Notes: a model not told the origin generated them from the letters alone. Positions 45,664 through 54,418 are shown, numbered from the stretch's first letter. The stretch: 64,000 nucleotides of DNA from Sphingomonas baiyangensis (GCF_005144715.1 NZ_SWKR01000001.1:434001-498000), one strand, 5' to 3'. Translations and numbers: made by a program.

Positions 45664-45689
45664 ACGATACCGGCCAATGCAGGTATCGT
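45664..45689. other. Intergenic hairpin
   Basis: ACGATACC, ten-base loop, GGTATCGT. It lies in the 299-base spacer between two divergent genes for secreted proteins. No T-run follows, so it is more likely a regulatory dyad or chance. Confidence 0.4.
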
Positions 45690-45868
45690 CGGGCGTTGCT
45701 GCCACCCCATCTTGAATAGCAGGATGTCGTGCCGGCTCCGGATGGCCCGATCGTGACGATCCCCTCCGTTGCCCGATCAATCTGTCATCACGCACGTGAC
45801 GCCGGTGCGGCATCCGCTCTCCTGCATCGACGGTTGAGGTGACTGGCGGCATCGCCCATAAGTCGGCG

Positions 45869-46399
45869 ATGCTGCGTATCCTCGTCCTGTGCCCGCCCGT
45901 CCTGATCCTCGCCGCGTGCGTCGCGCCGTCGCAGCCCGCGCCTGCGCCATCGCCCAGCCCGGCACCGCTGCCGCGCCCCGCTCCCGCACCCTCCCCGGCG
46001 GCGCCCGTGGTCGACTGGCCCGATCGCGAATGGAGCCCCGGCACATGGGCGTATGCGCAGGACGCGCGCGGATCGATCGCGCGCTATGGCGTGCCCGGCA
46101 GCGATGCCGAGCTGACGCTGCGCTGCGACCGTGCGGCGCGCGCGCTCTATCTCGCCCGGCGCGGCAGCGCGCCTGCGGGTGCCGCGATGACGGTCCGCAC
46201 GACGAGCACCGCGCGCACGCTGGCGATGCAGCCGACGGGCGAAGGCTATATGGCGGCGCGCCTGACGCCTTCGGACGGCGTGATCGACGCGATGGGGTTC
46301 AGTCGCGGGCGCTTCATGGTGCAGCTGCCGCCGCTCGCGCCGCTGATCCTCCCTTCCTGGGCCGAGCCGCTTCGCGTCGCCGAGGATTGTCGCGGATGA
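45869..46399 (+). CDS. Lipoprotein of unknown function (first of a paralogous pair)
   Basis: A 176-residue protein with a lipoprotein signal (VLCPPVLILAACVAPS, lipobox LAAC) and a Pro/Ala linker. The rest is a small domain with ELTLRCDRAARALYLARRG and a C-terminal EPLRVAEDCRG; two Cys could form a disulfide. ATG 45869 is preferred over an upstream start that would hide the signal. The next gene overlaps its stop by ATGA and encodes a related protein. No named family. Confidence 0.68.
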   Translation: MLRILVLCPPVLILAACVAPSQPAPAPSPSPAPLPRPAPAPSPAAPVVDWPDREWSPGTWAYAQDARGSIARYGVPGSDAELTLRCDRAARALYLARRGSAPAGAAMTVRTTSTARTLAMQPTGEGYMAARLTPSDGVIDAMGFSRGRFMVQLPPLAPLILPSWAEPLRVAEDCRG

Positions 46400-46947
46400 T
46401 GCGCGGCGCGCTGTTCGCCGCGACTCTCGCGCTCGCGAGCTGCGGCGACGCGCCCGAACCACCGCCGCCCGCACCCGAAGCCGAACCGGCGGCACCGCCG
46501 CTCGAAGTCGCATTGCCGACGCGCCCGCCGCCGCCTGCCGCCAGCGCCGCCGATGCGCTGCCATCGCCCGAGCTCGACGGCACGGGAAGCGCGATCGGCG
46601 CATGGCGGATCGAGGCCGGCGCCGCGATCTTCGGCGGCGACGCCGAGGACATGCGCATTCGCCTGGCGTGCGACCGGCCTTCGCGCAGCATCGCGATCAC
46701 GCGCAGCGCAGCGCCCGCCGATGCAGCCAATCTGCGGCTTGTGACGCAGAGTGCAGCGGTGACGCTGCCGGTGACAGTCAGCGACCAGATGGCCGAAGCG
46801 CGGATCGGCAGCGACGACAGCTTCATCCGCGCGCTGGCCGACGAGCGCGGGCGGCTGGGCATCCGCATCGATGAGGGAGAAACGCTCGCGGTCGAGGTCG
46901 AGCCGGCGTTGCGCACGATGCTGGATAGGTGCCGCCGGCCCGGCTGA
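46396..46947 (+). CDS. Lipoprotein of unknown function (second of a paralogous pair)
   Basis: A 183-residue protein with lipobox LASC, a Pro-rich linker and a domain that resembles the upstream lipoprotein (MRIRLACDRPSRSIAITRS vs LTLRCDRAARALYLARRG; both end in an Asp-x-Cys-Arg patch). It begins in an ATGA overlap with the first gene, with ATG 46399 as an alternative. The pair probably arose by duplication and acts at the outer membrane; nothing further can be said. Confidence 0.68.
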   Translation: MMRGALFAATLALASCGDAPEPPPPAPEAEPAAPPLEVALPTRPPPPAASAADALPSPELDGTGSAIGAWRIEAGAAIFGGDAEDMRIRLACDRPSRSIAITRSAAPADAANLRLVTQSAAVTLPVTVSDQMAEARIGSDDSFIRALADERGRLGIRIDEGETLAVEVEPALRTMLDRCRRPG

Positions 46948-46982
46948 GTAGGGGCCGGGAGAATCGTGCAGAACGCGACCGA

Positions 46983-46997
46983 AAACAAGTCTTGTTT
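46983..46997. promoter_or_regulatory. Perfect palindrome ahead of short-peptide locus
   Basis: AAACAAGTCTTGTTT, seven-base arms around one base, ~80 bases before the peptide start at 47077. It could be an operator or part of a promoter; no regulator is assigned. Confidence 0.45.
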
Positions 46998-47026
46998 AGC
47001 GCCCGCACATGACTCACATATCGTCG

Positions 47027-47044
47027 TGCACCGGGCACGGTGCA
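47027..47044 (+). promoter_or_regulatory. Leader hairpin upstream of the short peptide
   Basis: TGCACCG-GGCA-CGGTGCA, a stable 7-bp stem with a 4-base loop, 17 bases before the unusually strong ribosome-binding site. Confidence 0.5.
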
Positions 47045-47076
47045 TTGTTCTTCAACCAGCGAAAGGAGGTGATCCG

Positions 47077-47133
47077 ATGTCTCATGGTTCAGCAAAGGGG
47101 TCGGTTCAGTTCGTTCGGGAGACGCGCCGCTAA
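47077..47133 (+). CDS. 18-residue peptide with a perfect extended Shine-Dalgarno
   Basis: MSHGSAKGSVQFVRETRR, from ATG 47077 to TAA. The sequence AAAGGAGGTGATCC (47062-47075) directly before it is complementary to 14 bases of the 16S rRNA 3' end, far beyond normal sites in this window. An overlapping frame from ATG 47084 to TGA 47236 (50 residues, basic, MVQQRGRFSSFGRR start) is also open. The 357-base interval 46948-47304 otherwise holds two palindromes and a downstream hairpin. It may be a leader peptide, a small protein gene or a translated small RNA. I do not recognise it. Confidence 0.5.
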   Translation: MSHGSAKGSVQFVRETRR

Positions 47134-47244
47134 GCGTTCATCGGCGCCGGTGCTGACGGGCCAGATGCCCGCAAAGCCCGGATGCCGCGAATGCGCGGCC
47201 CGCATGGTCTCCCGCGCTGGAACTTCCGGCCGCTGACCATGTCG

Positions 47245-47283
47245 GAGGCTGTCGGGCCGCAGGCGCGGCTCGGCAGCCTCTTT
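47245..47283 (+). terminator. Terminator-like hairpin after the short-peptide locus
   Basis: GAGGCTG ... CAGCCTC with an inner stem GCCGC-AGGC-GCGGC, then TTTC. It could also end the minus-strand ABC operon, whose stop is at 47305, although no T-run is seen on that side directly next to the stem. Confidence 0.55.
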
Positions 47284-47304
47284 CATATTCAGCCTTTTTC
47301 GTTT

Positions 47305-48570
47305 TCAAGGCGATACCGCTTCGCCCGCCGCCTCCACCGCGCCCGATCCGCGCCGCGGCCACCAGCGCATCTTCGGCCCCGCCGATTGCAGCACGCCGCG
47401 CCGGAACAGCCGCGCGCCGATGCCCACGGTGATCGCCACCCACAAGAGCTGCCACGCGATCGCGAGCGCATGGCGCCACAATTCGGGCGAATTGGCCGCG
47501 CGCGCGCCCATCGCGAAGGGCGAGCTGAACGGAAACACCTCGGCAAAGGTCGCGACCCAGCTCCCCGGATTGGCGGCGGCGGCCGAGGACAGGCCGAACA
47601 TGCCGACCTGCACGATCGTGATCGGCAGGCTGAGCATCTGGATTTCGCGCGGCGTCGAGGCTTGCGCGCCGATGCCGAGGAACACGGCACCCAGCAGCAT
47701 ATAGGCCATGGTGAAATAGGCGAGGAACAGCAGCACGAAGGCGGGCATCCCAACGGCCGGGCCAATGCTGGCGAAGCCGCGCGCCAGCTCGGGCGGTACC
47801 AGCGAGCCGATGTTGAACGCCACCCCCGCCCAGAAGCTCAGGAACAGCAGCGCCACGCCGAACATGCCGATGAGCTTGCCGAGGAACACGCTTTCGAGCG
47901 GGACGGCGGCAGCAAGCACCTCGATCACCTTGTTCGATCGCTCCTCGGCCATCGTGCCTACCGCCTGGCCCGCGAGCAGCAGCGTGAGGAAGAACAGCCC
48001 GAACACGGTGAAGAACGCGGCCTGCCCCTGCCCGCCGATCGACGCGGTTTCGCGTGCGACGGCGATGCGCGTGGCGCGCGCGACGGGCTCGGCACCCGCC
48101 GCGCTGTCGATCCGCAGCGCCTGATCGGCGAGCTCGACCAGATAGCTGGCGGTGCGCGCGCCCTGCGCGCCGTACAGCACCGTCGGCGCTTCGAGCGGGC
48201 CGTAGAGCACTGCCGAGATGTCGATATCGCTCGAATCGATCAATGCGCGCGCCTGTGCCGCCACGTCGGCGCGCGGCGTCGTCACGCGCAGCGGCGGCGG
48301 CGCGTCGCGTTCGCGGAACACGCCGCGCAGCCGCTTGTCGACGGCGACGAGGCGCGCTCCGTCCTCGGGTGCGGCCAGCGCCACGATCTGGACGCGGCGA
48401 TCGCGGCTGTCGGCCATCGTCGCGGCACCCAGCCCGCCGATCGCGCCGAAGCCCGCCATGATGAGCGGCGCCAGCAGGAACAGCAGGAAAGTGGGCGTGA
48501 ACACCGTGGCGACGAAATCGCGCCGCGCGACGGTCATCGTCTGGCGGATGATCCTGCGCGTGCCGCTCAT
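47305..48570 (-). CDS. ABC-2 type transporter permease (NatB-like)
   Basis: A 421-residue inner-membrane protein: one N-terminal helix (FLLFLLAPLIMAGFGAIGGLG), a ~150-residue extracytoplasmic domain, then five to six C-terminal helices with the family patterns EERSNKVIEVLAAAVPLESVFLGKL and FPFSSPFAMGAR. It pairs with the ATPase encoded upstream (ATGA overlap) as a NatAB-type exporter. The substrate (sodium, drug or lipid) is unknown. Confidence 0.9.
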   Translation of the reverse strand: MSGTRRIIRQTMTVARRDFVATVFTPTFLLFLLAPLIMAGFGAIGGLGAATMADSRDRRVQIVALAAPEDGARLVAVDKRLRGVFRERDAPPPLRVTTPRADVAAQARALIDSSDIDISAVLYGPLEAPTVLYGAQGARTASYLVELADQALRIDSAAGAEPVARATRIAVARETASIGGQGQAAFFTVFGLFFLTLLLAGQAVGTMAEERSNKVIEVLAAAVPLESVFLGKLIGMFGVALLFLSFWAGVAFNIGSLVPPELARGFASIGPAVGMPAFVLLFLAYFTMAYMLLGAVFLGIGAQASTPREIQMLSLPITIVQVGMFGLSSAAAANPGSWVATFAEVFPFSSPFAMGARAANSPELWRHALAIAWQLLWVAITVGIGARLFRRGVLQSAGPKMRWWPRRGSGAVEAAGEAVSP

Positions 48571-49487
48571 GCCGGCTGCTCCGCGGCTTCGCGCCCGACG
48601 ATGCGCACGAAGGCGTCGTGCAGGCCGGGGCGTTCGATCGACAGGCCCGAAATACCGTGCCCCGCCTCGATCAGCTTGGCGAGCAGCGGCTCGATCCCCG
48701 TATCGGGCATGACGAAGCGCCAGCCATCGGAAGCGCGCGCGGCATCGGCCGGAAGCAGCGCAGCCAATCCTTCATGCTCGTGATGCGGCACATAATGGAC
48801 GCGCCACGGCAACGTCGCGCGCGCATCGGCGACGGTGCCCTCGAAGCGCGCCTTGCCGCCGGCGATGATCGTGAGGCGATCGCACAGCCGCTCGGCATGC
48901 GCCATGACGTGTGTCGAGAAAAGGATCGTCGCCCCGCGATCGCGCTCGGCGAGGATCAGCGCCTCGAGCCGCTCCTGATTGACCGGATCGAGGCCGGAGA
49001 ACGGTTCGTCGAGCACGAGGAACTCGGGTTCGTGGACGACCGACCCCAACAGCTGCACCAGCTGCGCCATGCCCTTGGACAATTTGCGGATCTTCTGGTC
49101 GACGGCGTGGCCGAGGCCGGCGGCTTCCATCATCGTTTCGGCACGCTTGCGGCCGGTGCGCCATTCGAGCCCGCGCAACGCGCCGAGAAACGCGATCGCC
49201 TCGCGCGCCTTCATGCCGGGATAGAGACCGCGCTCCTCGGGCAGATAGCCAACCCTGTCACTCGCCTCGCGCGGCGAATCATGGCCCAGCAGCCGGCGCC
49301 GCCCTTCGTCGGGCTCGATGATGCCGAGCAGCATGCGCAGCGTCGTCGTCTTGCCGGCACCATTGGGGCCGAGCACGCCGTAGACCGCGCCGCGCGGCAC
49401 CGCGATGTCGATCCCGTCGACCACGCGCCGACCGCCGAACCGCTTGACCAATCCGCTCGCCCACAATGCCAGATCGTCGTCGCCCAA
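48567..49487 (-). CDS. ABC transporter ATP-binding protein (NatA-like)
   Basis: A 306-residue ATPase: Walker A GPNGAGKTT (40-48), Q-loop region, signature LSKGMAQ in place of LSGGQ, Walker B FLVLDEPFSGLDP, and switch His in FSTHVMAHAE. The C-terminal ~80 residues are the DUF4162-type extension seen in YhaQ/NatA ATPases, where the Lys/Met signature is normal. It is co-transcribed with the permease gene and divergent from queG by 47 bases. Confidence 0.93.
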   Translation of the reverse strand: MGDDDLALWASGLVKRFGGRRVVDGIDIAVPRGAVYGVLGPNGAGKTTTLRMLLGIIEPDEGRRRLLGHDSPREASDRVGYLPEERGLYPGMKAREAIAFLGALRGLEWRTGRKRAETMMEAAGLGHAVDQKIRKLSKGMAQLVQLLGSVVHEPEFLVLDEPFSGLDPVNQERLEALILAERDRGATILFSTHVMAHAERLCDRLTIIAGGKARFEGTVADARATLPWRVHYVPHHEHEGLAALLPADAARASDGWRFVMPDTGIEPLLAKLIEAGHGISGLSIERPGLHDAFVRIVGREAAEQPA

Positions 49488-49534
49488 GAACCTGGCCCCT
49501 CGCCTTATGTCGGCGGCGACGGTAGCGGTGGGCC

Positions 49535-50596
49535 ATGCCGGCGCACAAGGGCCTAGAGGAGCGTATCCGCGCGAAGGCGGCCGAGCTGGGCTTCGCCGCT
49601 TGCGGCTTCGCCGCGGCCGACGCGGCCCCGCGCACCGCCGAGCGGCTGCGGCAATGGCTTGCCGAGGGCATGCACGGCGACATGATCTGGATGGAGGCGC
49701 GCGCGCATCAGCGCGAAAGCCCCGCCGCGCTGTGGCCTGAGGTGCGCAGCGTCATCGCGCTCGGCATGAGCTATGCGCCCGCCGCCGATCCGCTGGCGCT
49801 TGCCGGGCGCGGCGATGTGGGGCGCATATCGGTCTATGCGCAGGGCGGCGACTATCACGATGTCGTCAAGAAGGCGCTGAAGGCGCTGGGCCGCTGGCTG
49901 GCGGCCGAGACCGGCCACGACCTCAAGGTCTTCGTCGATACCGCGCCGGTGATGGAGAAGCCGCTTGCCGAAGCCGCGGGGCTCGGCTGGCAGGGCAAGC
50001 ACAGCAATCTGGTGAGCCGCGCGCATGGCAGCTGGCTGTTCCTGGGGGCGATCTACACCACGCTCGACCTCGCGGGCGATGCGTCGGGCGCCGATGCCTG
50101 CGGATCGTGCGATGCCTGCCAGCGCGCCTGCCCGACCGATGCCTTTCCGGCGCCCTACCGGCTCGATGCGCGGCGCTGCATCTCGTATCTCACGATCGAG
50201 CATGCCGGGCCGATCCCGCACGCGTTCCGCGCCGCGATCGGCAACCGCATCTATGGCTGCGACGATTGCCTGGCGGTATGCCCCTGGAACAAGTTCGCCG
50301 CGACCGCCGCCGCGCACCGCGCCTTCGCGGCGCGTGCCGAACTCGCCGCGCCGCGCCTTGCCGACCTGCTGCCGATGGACGACGCGGCGTTCCGCCAGAT
50401 CTTCGCCGGATCGCCGATCAAGCGCATCGGCCGCAACCGGATGGTGCGCAACTGCCTGATCGCAGCGGGTAACAGCGGCGACGCGGCGCTGGTGCCGGCG
50501 GTTGAAGCGCTGCTGGACGATGGCGATGCGGTGGTGCGCGACGCGGCGGAGTGGGCGATGGAAAGGCTTACGTGCGCCGCTAGAGATGCAAAGTGA
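49535..50596 (+). CDS. queG: Epoxyqueuosine reductase
   Basis: Final step of queuosine synthesis in tRNA: B12- and two [4Fe-4S]-dependent removal of the epoxide. The 353-residue product has the conserved [11 protein letters not shown] region, the cobalamin-domain DTAPVMEK, two ferredoxin clusters [12 protein letters not shown] (~190-201) and [12 protein letters not shown], and a C-terminal HEAT-like helix pair ([28 protein letters not shown]). Its 3' end overlaps the convergent PilZ gene by 17 bases. Confidence 0.96.
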   Translation: MPAHKGLEERIRAKAAELGFAACGFAAADAAPRTAERLRQWLAEGMHGDMIWMEARAHQRESPAALWPEVRSVIALGMSYAPAADPLALAGRGDVGRISVYAQGGDYHDVVKKALKALGRWLAAETGHDLKVFVDTAPVMEKPLAEAAGLGWQGKHSNLVSRAHGSWLFLGAIYTTLDLAGDASGADACGSCDACQRACPTDAFPAPYRLDARRCISYLTIEHAGPIPHAFRAAIGNRIYGCDDCLAVCPWNKFAATAAAHRAFAARAELAAPRLADLLPMDDAAFRQIFAGSPIKRIGRNRMVRNCLIAAGNSGDAALVPAVEALLDDGDAVVRDAAEWAMERLTCAARDAK

Positions 50597-50909
50597 GCGT
50601 GCGCACCAGCGCGCGCGCGATCGGCGCATCGAAGCGGCAGCCGATCCGGGCATTTTCGTGCCAGACGATCGTCGCGGCAACGGGCATGCCGCCTTCGAAA
50701 CGCAGCCAGATGCGCTCGCCCGCCAGATGCGGCGCGTCGGTCGCCAGACGGCAGCCGTAGATCGACAGATCGAGTAGCTCGGCGACGGCGGACTGGTCAC
50801 CGTGCCGGCGCACCGTGGCGCCGCTCAGCGCCACGCGGTGGCGCGGCTCGACACGGCGATCGTGATGCGCCGCGGCGACCGGCCGAAACTGCGTAGCGCG
50901 TGCTGCCAT
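50580..50909 (-). CDS. PilZ domain protein (c-di-GMP receptor)
   Basis: A 109-residue stand-alone PilZ domain. The c-di-GMP-binding motifs are RxxxR in RRVEPRHRV (~29-37) and DxSxxG in [14 protein letters not shown] 50909 has GGGAGGGG eight bases upstream. It probably acts as a cytosolic adaptor; the GGDEF protein at 58841 could be one source of ligand, but no direct link is visible. Confidence 0.88.
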   Translation of the reverse strand: MAARATQFRPVAAAHHDRRVEPRHRVALSGATVRRHGDQSAVAELLDLSIYGCRLATDAPHLAGERIWLRFEGGMPVAATIVWHENARIGCRFDAPIARALVRTLTLHL

Positions 50910-50988
50910 ACGGACCCCTCCCGGCCTGCATGGCGTAACGGCCGCGCCTTTACAGCGCGTTAAGCGACCGGATGGCGCAGGCGCGCGG

Positions 50989-51366
50989 TCAACGCCCGCC
51001 GCTGCGCCGGGTAAGCGCGGCGAGGCAGCTCGCCCGATCGATCGCGCCACCGTCACGCTGGCGCGCATCGACATGGCGCACAACGGGCACGCCGCCGCCC
51101 TCGGGCGGATAGAGATACGCATCGAGCACGCAGATGCCGCTGCCGAACTGCATGCGCCGCCCGGTGCCTTCGGTCACATCGGCATCGGGCTTGCCGAGCA
51201 GCGCGGTGACGGCGCCGGCATTCTGCCCGAGCACGCGCTCGAGCCCGACCGCGCTATAGGTGATGCGCGGCGGCGGCGGTGCGGTACCCGCCACCGGCGC
51301 TGGCGTGGCCGAGCAGCCTGCCAGAGTGAATGCGCCGAGTATCGCCACCGCCAGCCTGTTGCTCAC
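50989..51366 (-). CDS. Small lipoprotein of unknown function
   Basis: A 125-residue lipoprotein: signal AVAILGAFTLAGC (lipobox LAGC), then a soluble domain with YSAVGLERVLGQNAGAVTALLG and two further Cys. The domain pattern (a helix, then GxxG and a beta hairpin FGSGICVLDAYLYP) resembles SmpA/OmlA-like proteins that bind the Bam complex, but the match is not strong. The start is GTG 51366, fixed by a GTGA overlap with the EI24 gene. Confidence 0.7.
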   Translation of the reverse strand: MSNRLAVAILGAFTLAGCSATPAPVAGTAPPPPRITYSAVGLERVLGQNAGAVTALLGKPDADVTEGTGRRMQFGSGICVLDAYLYPPEGGGVPVVRHVDARQRDGGAIDRASCLAALTRRSGGR

Positions 51367-52043
51367 ATGGATTCCCTTCGATGATACCAATGCGTCGCCA
51401 TCGCCGCCGCGATGACGGGGGCGAGCAGATTGGCGACGGGTATCAAAAGCAGCGCGGTGCCGACCAGCCCCAGCGCGAGCCGTCCGATGCCCGTCGTCGC
51501 ACGCCAGTCGCGCATCGCCGCCGCCGGGCGGTGACGGGCAGCCACCATGTCGCCCAGATCGCGCCCGAGCAGCCAGCCATTGACGAGGAAGAACGCCGCC
51601 GCCGTGCCGATGCCGGTGACGAGCAGCGCGACATAGACGGGCGCGAGCGCCGCATTGACGAGGATCGCCCTCAATGCCGACCCGGCACCCATGCGCAGCC
51701 CGCGTGCGAACGATACGGGCCGCGCGGTGCCGAGCGCCGCGGGATAGTGGCGCCGCTCGACTGCCTCGACCACATCGTCGGCGAAGATGCCGATCACCGC
51801 GATCGCGACGACGCGGAACAGCAGCCATGCGGCACCGATCGCGACCAGCGCCGCGAGCGCGCCGGCGAGCGCCTGCCACCCCTCGCCGGCGCCGAGCAGC
51901 GTGACGCCGGCATCGGCGCCCCACCATGCCGCGCCCGCCAGCAGCGCGAACAGCAACAGCGTGAGCGCGAGCGTCTTGGCGAGCACGCGCAGCACCGGCG
52001 GATCGCGCAATTGCGCAAGCGAAAGGGCGAAGGCGCGGAGCAT
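51363..52043 (-). CDS. EI24/CysZ-like membrane protein
   Basis: A 226-residue protein with four to six hydrophobic segments, including the EI24-family patterns LRDPPVLRVLAKTLALTLL (~11-29) and FARGLRMGAG. Family members include CysZ sulfate transporters; whether this one carries sulfate is unknown. ATG 52043 is preferred over an earlier in-frame start at 52139, which would overlap the divergent kinase gene. The lipoprotein gene downstream is coupled by GTGA. Confidence 0.85.
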   Translation of the reverse strand: MLRAFALSLAQLRDPPVLRVLAKTLALTLLLFALLAGAAWWGADAGVTLLGAGEGWQALAGALAALVAIGAAWLLFRVVAIAVIGIFADDVVEAVERRHYPAALGTARPVSFARGLRMGAGSALRAILVNAALAPVYVALLVTGIGTAAAFFLVNGWLLGRDLGDMVAARHRPAAAMRDWRATTGIGRLALGLVGTALLLIPVANLLAPVIAAAMATHWYHRRESM

Positions 52044-52129
52044 CTGCGGCGTGCTGCCACATCGCGCGCGGTTGCGCGAGTGCGGCGCGGACGATAGGCG
52101 CGGCGCAACCTTTTTTCCCGGAGACACCA

Positions 52130-53131
52130 GTGACCGCACCCAACCTCGACGTCGTGGCGATCGGCAACGCCATCGTCGATATCCTGTCGCAAGCCGATGA
52201 CGCCTTCATCGCCGAACAGGGCATGGCCAAGGGTTCGATGCAGCTGATGTTCTCGCCTGCCGAGGCCGATGCGCTCTATGCCAAGATGGGGCCGGGCCGC
52301 GAGGTATCGGGCGGATCGGCTGCGAACACCGTGGCCGGCGTCGCGGCGCTTGGCGGCGCCTGCGGGTTCATCGGCCAGGTCGCCGACGACCAGCTGGGCG
52401 AGGTGTTCGCGCACGACATCCGCGCGGCGGGCATCCGCTTCGACACGCCCGCGCGTGCCGGCGACCCGACGACGGCGCGTTGCCTGATTTTCGTGACGCC
52501 CGACGGGCAGCGCACGATGAACACCTTTCTGGGCGCGTCGCAGTTCCTGCCCGAAGCCGCGCTCGACCGCGGGCTGATCGAGGCGGGGGCGATCCTCTAT
52601 CTCGAAGGCTATCTGTGGGATCCCGAGGAGCCGCGCCAGGCGATGCGCGCGGCGATCGACATCGCCCGCGCAGCGGGGCGCCGCGTGGCGTTCACGCTCA
52701 GCGACGTGTTCTGCATCTCGCGCCACGGCGACGATTTCCGCGCGCTGATGGCCGATGGCCTGATCGACATCCTGTTCGCCAACGAGAACGAGCTGCTGGC
52801 GCTGTGCGGCACTGACGATTTCGAGGCGGCGGTCGCAAAGGCGGCGCGCGACGTGGCGCTGCTGGTGGTGACGCGCAGCGAGCAGGGCGCAATCGCGGTG
52901 AAGGACGGCGTACGCAGCGCCGTGGCGGCCGAGCCGATCGACAAGGTGGTCGACACCACGGGTGCCGGCGATCTGTTCGCGGCGGGGTTCCTGCACGGCC
53001 AGGCGCAGGGTCACGACGTCGAAACGTCGCTGCGGATCGGTGCGATCTGCGCCGCCGAGATCATCTCGCATTATGGCGCGCGGCCCGAAGTCGACCTGCG
53101 CGCGCTGGTGGCGGCGAAGTTGAAGGGCTAA
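52130..53131 (+). CDS. PfkB-family sugar/nucleoside kinase (adenosine kinase-like)
   Basis: A 333-residue kinase with the PfkB signatures: N-terminal VVAIGNAIVDILSQ (~8-21), Gly-rich VSGGSAANTVAG (~59-70), and the catalytic DTTGAGDLFAAGFL (~281-294) with the base Asp. The sequence is closest to the alphaproteobacterial adenosine kinase group, but ribokinase-like use cannot be excluded. GTG 52130 follows CGGAGAC with an appropriate spacing. Confidence 0.9.
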   Translation: MTAPNLDVVAIGNAIVDILSQADDAFIAEQGMAKGSMQLMFSPAEADALYAKMGPGREVSGGSAANTVAGVAALGGACGFIGQVADDQLGEVFAHDIRAAGIRFDTPARAGDPTTARCLIFVTPDGQRTMNTFLGASQFLPEAALDRGLIEAGAILYLEGYLWDPEEPRQAMRAAIDIARAAGRRVAFTLSDVFCISRHGDDFRALMADGLIDILFANENELLALCGTDDFEAAVAKAARDVALLVVTRSEQGAIAVKDGVRSAVAAEPIDKVVDTTGAGDLFAAGFLHGQAQGHDVETSLRIGAICAAEIISHYGARPEVDLRALVAAKLKG

Positions 53132-53190
53132 GCGGCCCGCGCGTGTGGTTTCACGCGCCTCGGCGACCCTCTTTATCGTTTGTGCTGGGC

Positions 53191-53284
53191 CCCTCGACGC
53201 TCTCTGGAAGGCTCTGTCGAAGCGCAGTTCTCATTCTCGGCATCGAGAAAGAACAGCACTTCGACAGGCTCAGTGCGAACGGGC
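53191..53284. repeat. Degenerate inverted-repeat element, family A
   Basis: Right half CACTTCGACAGGCTCAGTGC, then GAACGGGCC, is the usual opposite-strand form of the CCCGTTCG..CTGAGC..TCGAAG repeat; the left half (CTGTCGAAGCGCAGTTC near 53214) is its imperfect inverse. It lies in the 348-base gap between the kinase gene and exbD (53132-53479), whose only other feature is the terminator at 53426-53452. Confidence 0.7.
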
Positions 53285-53425
53285 CGGGGGAGGTGTTTTA
53301 GGGCAATTAGCGTCTAGCGAACTGTCGGCGACGGTCGGGGAGCGTAAGCTCAGGTGGCGCGCCTAGCGAAGGGTGAGTGTGCTCACTCCTTAGGAGCCGC
53401 AAAGTCGCCGCCATGCTCGCCAAAC

Positions 53426-53452
53426 AAAAAAGAGGCGGCCGAAGCCGCCTCT
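53426..53452 (-). terminator. Rho-independent terminator of the tonB-exb operon
   Basis: On the minus strand: AGAGGCGGC-TTCG-GCCGCCTCT followed by TTTTTT, 28 bases after the second exbD stop. A 9-bp GC-rich stem with a UUCG loop is a classic strong terminator. Confidence 0.92.
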
Positions 53453-53479
53453 TGCATCAGAGCGAGCCGCGCTGGCGGA

Positions 53480-53905
53480 TCAGAACTGGCGATACTGCTC
53501 GTTGCCGATGAAGCCGAGCTTGCTGACGTTGGCGCGCTTCACGATCGCGAGCACCTCGTCGACGCGCGCGTAGCGGGCCTCGGCGTCGGGCTGGAAGTGC
53601 AGCTCGGGCTCGGGATCGAGCGCCACCGACTGTTCGAGATACTGGTTCAGCGTCACCTCGTTCACCGGGCTCGCGTTCCAGGTGATGTTGCCCTGCGGAT
53701 CGATGACGATCTTGTTCTTCACCGGATCAACGATCGGCTGGTTCTGGTTCTGCGAATCCTGCGGCAGGTCGACCTTCACCGCGTGCGTCTGAATGGGGAT
53801 GGTGATGATGAACATGATGAGGAGCACGAGCATGACGTCGATCAGCGGCGTCGTGTTCATCTCCATCATCGGCTGGCCATCGTCCTTGCCGCCGCTCATT
53901 GCCAT
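53480..53905 (-). CDS. exbD: ExbD/TolR-family protein (second copy)
   Basis: A 141-residue protein anchored by one helix (IDVMLVLLIMFIITIPI, ~22-38, with the essential Asp) and a periplasmic domain. It works with ExbB to use proton motive force to drive TonB. It differs from the first ExbD by only ~140 residues and about 30 percent identity by eye. It is the last gene of the tonB-exbB-exbD-exbD operon, with the terminator just after its stop. Dual ExbD genes are known in Sphingomonas and Xanthomonas. Confidence 0.93.
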   Translation of the reverse strand: MAMSGGKDDGQPMMEMNTTPLIDVMLVLLIMFIITIPIQTHAVKVDLPQDSQNQNQPIVDPVKNKIVIDPQGNITWNASPVNEVTLNQYLEQSVALDPEPELHFQPDAEARYARVDEVLAIVKRANVSKLGFIGNEQYRQF

Positions 53906-53935
53906 ATCGATTACTCCTTCACGACCGCGGCGCCA

Positions 53936-54418
53936 TCAGGCGCGGCGGCCACCCGTTCCTGCTGGCGGTTCGGAAATGAACCCGACCTTGACGAAGCCTG
54001 CCGACTGCATGGTGTACACCGCGCCGCCGATGCAGCGATACGGCGTGTTGACGTCGCCGCGGATGTGCACCTCGGGAATGTCCTCGGGCGTCAGCGCATC
54101 GCCGAAGCGCGCCACCACCGCCTCGAGATTGGCGACGCCGCGCTGGAGAAGCTCGTCCGAATTGACGCGCGTCTGGTTCCAGTAGACTTCGCACTCGCCA
54201 CCGGCACCGGGGCGCACGGCAAGGCTGATATTCTCGGGCTTGGTCGTCGTCGGCTCGAACTGCACCTTGGGCAATTCGACGTCGACCGACTGGATCACGA
54301 CGGGAATCGCGATCAGGAAGATGATGAGGAGCACCAGCATCACGTCCACGAGGGGCGTGGTGTTGATGTCCGACATCGGGGTTTCGGTAGCGCTGTCGCC
54401 ACCTACGCTCATCGCCAT
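53936..54418 (-). CDS. exbD: ExbD/TolR-family protein (first copy)
   Basis: A 160-residue inner-membrane/periplasmic protein: NTTPLVDVMLVLLIIFLIAIP has the ion-conducting Asp (residue ~25), followed by the ExbD periplasmic domain with two Cys (GECEVYW, RCIGGAVY). It lies 91 bases after exbB and 30 before the second exbD. The 91-base gap holds a repeated hairpin element (54441-54503). Confidence 0.93.
   Translation of the reverse strand: MAMSVGGDSATETPMSDINTTPLVDVMLVLLIIFLIAIPVVIQSVDVELPKVQFEPTTTKPENISLAVRPGAGGECEVYWNQTRVNSDELLQRGVANLEAVVARFGDALTPEDIPEVHIRGDVNTPYRCIGGAVYTMQSAGFVKVGFISEPPAGTGGRRA

Noticed and set aside
45570..45868. An additional gene in the 299-base spacer
   Set aside because: No frame with a ribosome-binding site and sensible composition is present; only a weak hairpin was seen.
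47062..47075. A fragment of a 16S rRNA gene in antisense
   Set aside because: Only 14 bases match the 16S 3' end and the match stops at once on both sides; an extended Shine-Dalgarno is the simpler reading.
48567..49487. LSKGMAQ instead of LSGGQ in the ABC ATPase as an anomalous signature
   Set aside because: The Lys/Met form is usual in the NatA/YhaQ group, and all other motifs are intact.
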